Below, one piece after another: positions 7,974-9,760 of a stretch of DNA of 9,760 nt; position 1 is the stretch's first letter; every line of letters begins with the position of its first letter. The translations under genes were made by a program, and so were the position numbers. A model generated the notes under the pieces. It was not told where the DNA came from, ran no database searches, and saw only the letters and a list, made by a program, of their open reading frames with translations. Source of the stretch: Lachnospiraceae bacterium. GTDB taxonomy: Bacteria > Bacillota > Clostridia > Lachnospirales > Lachnospiraceae. Location: assembly GCA_003489085.1 (NCBI GenBank), contig DNJM01000078.1:8523-18282 (forward strand). The letters are read 5' to 3'.

Positions 7974-7979
7974 CCTCCT
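7974..7979 (-). promoter_or_regulatory. Shine-Dalgarno site that fixes the start of HTH-Uma2 copy B
   Basis: Read on the minus strand this is AGGAGG, placed 6 nt before the ATG at 7967. It is the strongest ribosome binding site in the window and decides between 7967 and the in-frame start at 8057. Confidence 0.85.
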
Positions 7980-8007
7980 CTCTGCCAACATTTCTCCTGT
8001 TAGTCTC

Positions 8008-8036
8008 ATCATATTCCCCTTTTTTATCCAAGTCAA
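8008..8036 (-). promoter_or_regulatory. Sigma-A promoter of the HTH-Uma2/topB unit
   Basis: On the minus strand TTGACT (8036-8031) is followed by exactly 17 bp and then TATGAT (8013-8008). Each hexamer differs from consensus at one position. Transcription would start near 8001, giving a short leader of about 34 nt to the ATG at 7967. It is the best promoter I find for the genes to its left. Confidence 0.8.
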
Positions 8037-8061
8037 ACATTTTCTATCTACATTCAAACAT
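8033..8061. repeat. 8-bp direct repeat overlapping the promoter -35, possible operator
   Basis: TCAAACAT occurs at 8033-8040 and again at 8054-8061, an exact offset of 21 bp or about two helical turns. The copy nearer the gene overlaps the -35 hexamer. This placement would suit a repressor, and the HTH-Uma2 proteins are the obvious candidates. An 8-bp match by chance in a gap of this size is not rare, so the role is inference. Confidence 0.35.
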
Positions 8062-8126
8062 GACCGACTACTTTACGGTAATTCAATAATTTGTGCTCTC
8101 AAATCCCTGGTTAACATTCTTTCGGT

Positions 8127-9377
8127 TTACTCTGTTTTTCTCTTCAGGTACACATCAATGTCATCCGTAATCTTCTGCGGTACCTCTCGCGGTACAGGAA
8201 ATACTACCGCATCCAGGGTGCGATTCAAAAATGCCAGAATAAATTCCGTCGTACGTGCCAGATTCTCGCATCCAACCTGGTGCAGATCATCGTTTCGGTG
8301 ATGAATCTTTACTCCACCATTGACGCCGACCCGGAAGAAATTGACAGCCGGAATCTTCTGATCTGAAAACGGAATCGCATCGCTGGAATAAATAGACTGC
8401 TTCGCCTCAATCGGGAACCCTTTCTCTCTTCCCAGATATGTAATCATATGTACAAGCCCTTCCTCTGCCATAACACAGGCATGATCAGATCCAAGAAGCG
8501 GCGCAGCCAGATCCACATTAACCATAAAGCGGATTTTCTCAAGCTCATCCTGATGTGCCTTCACATATGCTTTACTTCCAACCAGACCTCTTTCCTCTGC
8601 AGTAAACCACACAAAACGCAGCGGTCTTCTAACCGGGTGTTCTTTAAAATACTCCAGTAACTCTATTAAAATTGCCGATCCGGCCCCATTGTCATACACT
8701 CCCGGGCTGAACTGCGCCGTGTCATAATGTCCGCCCAGTACAATACATTCATCATTTTTTCCATTTCCCGGCAGATCTACAACCACATTATGAGCCGGCA
8801 CAAGCTTTTCCTCCTGTCTGAGAGTCAGCGTCACTGTCTCCGGATTCGCACGCACCAGTTCCATGGCATCCTCTGCCCGGATCACAAGTCCTGGTATGAT
8901 TCCTATCTCCCGTGCCCATGGCTGCAAAGATTCATCCGGCAGATCCGTAATACTTCTATCATCAATAATGGTTCCGGTAAAGGTAAGAAAACCAACCGCA
9001 CCGGATGCAATCACCCTCCGGTACACCTCCGGCGTCAGTCTTTGATTCAGCAGCAAAATCTTTCCCGCCGCATCTACAAGATCCATCTCCGTTGCATTCT
9101 GTGCATAGAGAAACGGAGCTGTCAGTCCCTCTTCCCCCGTCGAACCGGACAACAAATATCCTCCTGCTTCGCACCGCACATCTCCATAAGCCAGTTCCGC
9201 TTTCTGAATATAGCTGTGCTCCATCTGAAATTCCTCTACCACAGGCTCCATACCACTTTTTCGAATCTCGCTGCAGATCAGTTCAACTGCTTCCATCTCC
9301 TGTGGTGTACCGCTTTCCCGTACAAAATTCAGTCTGCCCATAACCTCAAAGGCTCTTCTTCCAATTCCTTCCATCAT
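8127..9377 (-). CDS. M28-family zinc aminopeptidase with PA-like insert, cytoplasmic
   Basis: This is a predicted di-zinc exopeptidase of 416 residues that removes N-terminal residues from peptides. Metal and catalytic residues fit the M28 pattern: H217 (GGHYDT), bridging D229 (YDNGAG), general base E261 and ligand E262 (TAEERGL), D289 (VNVDL) and H359 (IHHRNDD). A PA-like domain lies between the N-terminal part and the peptidase core (about 85-195, including AAGKILLLNQR and ASGAVGFLTF). I see no signal peptide, so it probably acts on imported peptides or in protein turnover. The frame can be extended to a GTG at 9407, but GAGGAG (9388-9383) favours the ATG at 9377 (5 nt) or the adjacent ATG at 9374 (8 nt). 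No terminator is evident after the stop, so some transcripts may reach the HTH-Uma2 genes. Substrate specificity is not readable from the sequence. Confidence 0.92.
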   Translation of the reverse strand: MMEGIGRRAFEVMGRLNFVRESGTPQEMEAVELICSEIRKSGMEPVVEEFQMEHSYIQKAELAYGDVRCEAGGYLLSGSTGEEGLTAPFLYAQNATEMDLVDAAGKILLLNQRLTPEVYRRVIASGAVGFLTFTGTIIDDRSITDLPDESLQPWAREIGIIPGLVIRAEDAMELVRANPETVTLTLRQEEKLVPAHNVVVDLPGNGKNDECIVLGGHYDTAQFSPGVYDNGAGSAILIELLEYFKEHPVRRPLRFVWFTAEERGLVGSKAYVKAHQDELEKIRFMVNVDLAAPLLGSDHACVMAEEGLVHMITYLGREKGFPIEAKQSIYSSDAIPFSDQKIPAVNFFRVGVNGGVKIHHRNDDLHQVGCENLARTTEFILAFLNRTLDAVVFPVPREVPQKITDDIDVYLKRKTE

Positions 9378-9426
9378 TTTTTCTCCTCTTAATAATACAC
9401 TTAACACTATTTATCTTCTAAACAAC

Positions 9427-9435
9427 ATTATAGCA
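9427..9435 (-). promoter_or_regulatory. Extended -10 promoter of the M28 peptidase gene
   Basis: The minus strand reads TGCTATAAT, a perfect extended -10. No good -35 is present at 17-18 bp (the region reads roughly TTTCCT), so the TG extension or an upstream activator would have to compensate. Start of transcription would be near 9420, about 43 nt before the ATG. Confidence 0.65.
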
Positions 9436-9477
9436 TGAATCTTTCATATTAGGAAATGAAATGTAACTACCTTTAAA

Positions 9478-9514
9478 AGTAAAAATGTAGTAAAAAGATA
9501 GTAAAATTAGTTAA
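9478..9514 (-). repeat. 11-bp-phased TTTACT direct repeats upstream of the M28 promoter
   Basis: Read on the minus strand, TTTACT occurs at 9505-9500, 9494-9489 and 9483-9478, each exactly 11 bp apart. A related TTAACT (9514-9509) lies 9 bp before the first. They sit at about -58 to -95 from the predicted start of transcription. Phased hexamers like these resemble sites for OmpR/PhoB-type response regulators (the Bacillus PhoP box has an 11-bp period). They could instead be an AT-rich UP element. Function is inferred. Confidence 0.4.
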
Positions 9515-9605
9515 AATCGGAATGGCAATAAATAGGGAAACGCAGGAGATAAATCAAAAGACTATAAAAGAAAACAGAAGATCTTTTCTGAATTTTTGCA
9601 CATAC

Positions 9606-9657
9606 AAAACGAGGGCATCGCTCAATCATCTGATTCGATGATTTTGCGATACCCCCG
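9606..9657 (-). terminator. tuf: Long imperfect hairpin terminator after tuf
   Basis: On the minus strand the arm 9654-9637 pairs with 9630-9613 around the 6-nt loop GAATCA. Sixteen of 18 positions pair, including one G-U, with a 2x2 internal mismatch. The base can extend by G-C and G-U pairs into the GTTTTG tract (9610-9605). It lies about 37 bp after the tuf stop codon, as expected for an intrinsic terminator. The U-run is short (four), so the long stem presumably does most of the work. Confidence 0.8.
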
Positions 9658-9691
9658 CTGTTACTTTCTGTACATATATTAGAATAATAAA

Positions 9692-9760
9692 TTATTCAAT
9701 AATTGTTACAACTCTTCCTGAACCAACTGTACGTCCGCCTTCACGGATAGCGAAACGAAG
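9692..9760 (-). CDS. tuf: Elongation factor Tu, C-terminal 22 residues (cut by window edge)
   Basis: The frame entering from the right edge reads LRFAIREGGRTVGSGRVVTIIE and then stops at 9694-9692. FAIREGGRTVGSG is the conserved end of domain 3 of EF-Tu, the GTPase that delivers aminoacyl-tRNA to the ribosome. The ending VVTIIE fits Clostridia. The remaining roughly 375 residues lie beyond the window. The hairpin terminator directly downstream separates this highly expressed gene from the M28 peptidase. Confidence 0.95.
   Translation of the reverse strand, partial: LRFAIREGGRTVGSGRVVTIIE

Larger units (their letters stand above)
9378..9691. other. AT-rich intergenic region between tuf and the M28 peptidase
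   Basis: From right to left this 314-bp gap holds the tuf terminator, then a purine-rich stretch (about 9515-9605) with an AAGATCTT palindrome but no convincing gene, then the phased TTTACT repeats, and finally the M28 promoter and leader. I see no tRNA, no riboswitch-like fold and no attachment site. A 39-codon plus-strand frame starting at 9522 lacks a ribosome binding site and is not called. Confidence 0.7.

Noticed and set aside
7968..8057. N-terminal extension of HTH-Uma2 copy B (30 extra residues from the ATG at 8057)
   Set aside because: The promoter at 8008-8036 lies inside it, it has no counterpart in copy A, and a far better ribosome binding site precedes the ATG at 7967.
9522..9641. 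39-codon plus-strand frame starting MAINRETQEINQK
   Set aside because: It has no usable ribosome binding site, no plus-strand promoter in evidence, and runs into the tuf terminator hairpin.
1..9760. Search for CRISPR arrays, tRNA or rRNA genes and insertion sequences
   Set aside because: Reading through, I found no regularly spaced repeats, no cloverleaf-like segment and no transposase. The only periodic repeats are the short TTTACT array and the TCAAACAT pair listed above.

Overview
The window looks like chromosomal DNA from a Gram-positive gut-type Clostridia bacterium, most likely a Lachnospiraceae. This rests on strong GGAGG-type ribosome binding sites, moderate G+C, a Bacillus-type topoisomerase III, an EF-Tu C-terminus ending in VVTIIE, and cytoplasmic GH35 and GH51 glycosidases. 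The genus cannot be fixed by eye. Every gene I can support lies on the minus strand, so transcription runs from the right edge to the left edge.

Right end (9760 to about 9600): the last 22 codons of tuf (EF-Tu), followed by a long imperfect hairpin terminator. Next comes about 170 bp of AT-rich intergenic DNA. It contains three TTTACT hexamers (read on the minus strand) exactly 11 bp apart, then an extended -10 promoter, then a cytoplasmic M28 zinc aminopeptidase with an inserted PA-like domain (9377-8127).

Middle (8061 to 6321): after a 159-bp gap there is a near-consensus sigma-A promoter (TTGACT, 17 bp, TATGAT). It drives two tandem paralogues, each an XRE-type helix-turn-helix fused to a Uma2-family PD-(D/E)XK nuclease domain. 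The first gene really starts at 7967, because the promoter lies inside the longer open frame. The pair is followed after 14 bp by a full-length topB (topoisomerase III).

Left (4096 to 1): topB is followed with gaps of 2-35 bp by a GH51 alpha-L-arabinofuranosidase, a BgaC-like GH35 beta-galactosidase, a RimJ/RimL-type GNAT acetyltransferase, and the first 44 codons of an unrecognised protein cut by the window edge. I see no convincing terminator between 7967 and position 1, so these genes may be one long read-through unit.

How the genes may work together: the two glycosidases fit sequential removal of arabinose and galactose from imported oligosaccharides, such as type II arabinogalactan fragments. 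The most unusual part is the tandem HTH-Uma2 pair next to topB. Both copies keep the nuclease-like residues and share a nearly identical DNA-binding head, and an 8-bp direct repeat overlaps the promoter -35. That arrangement suggests an autoregulated pair of DNA-binding nuclease-fold proteins of unknown function.
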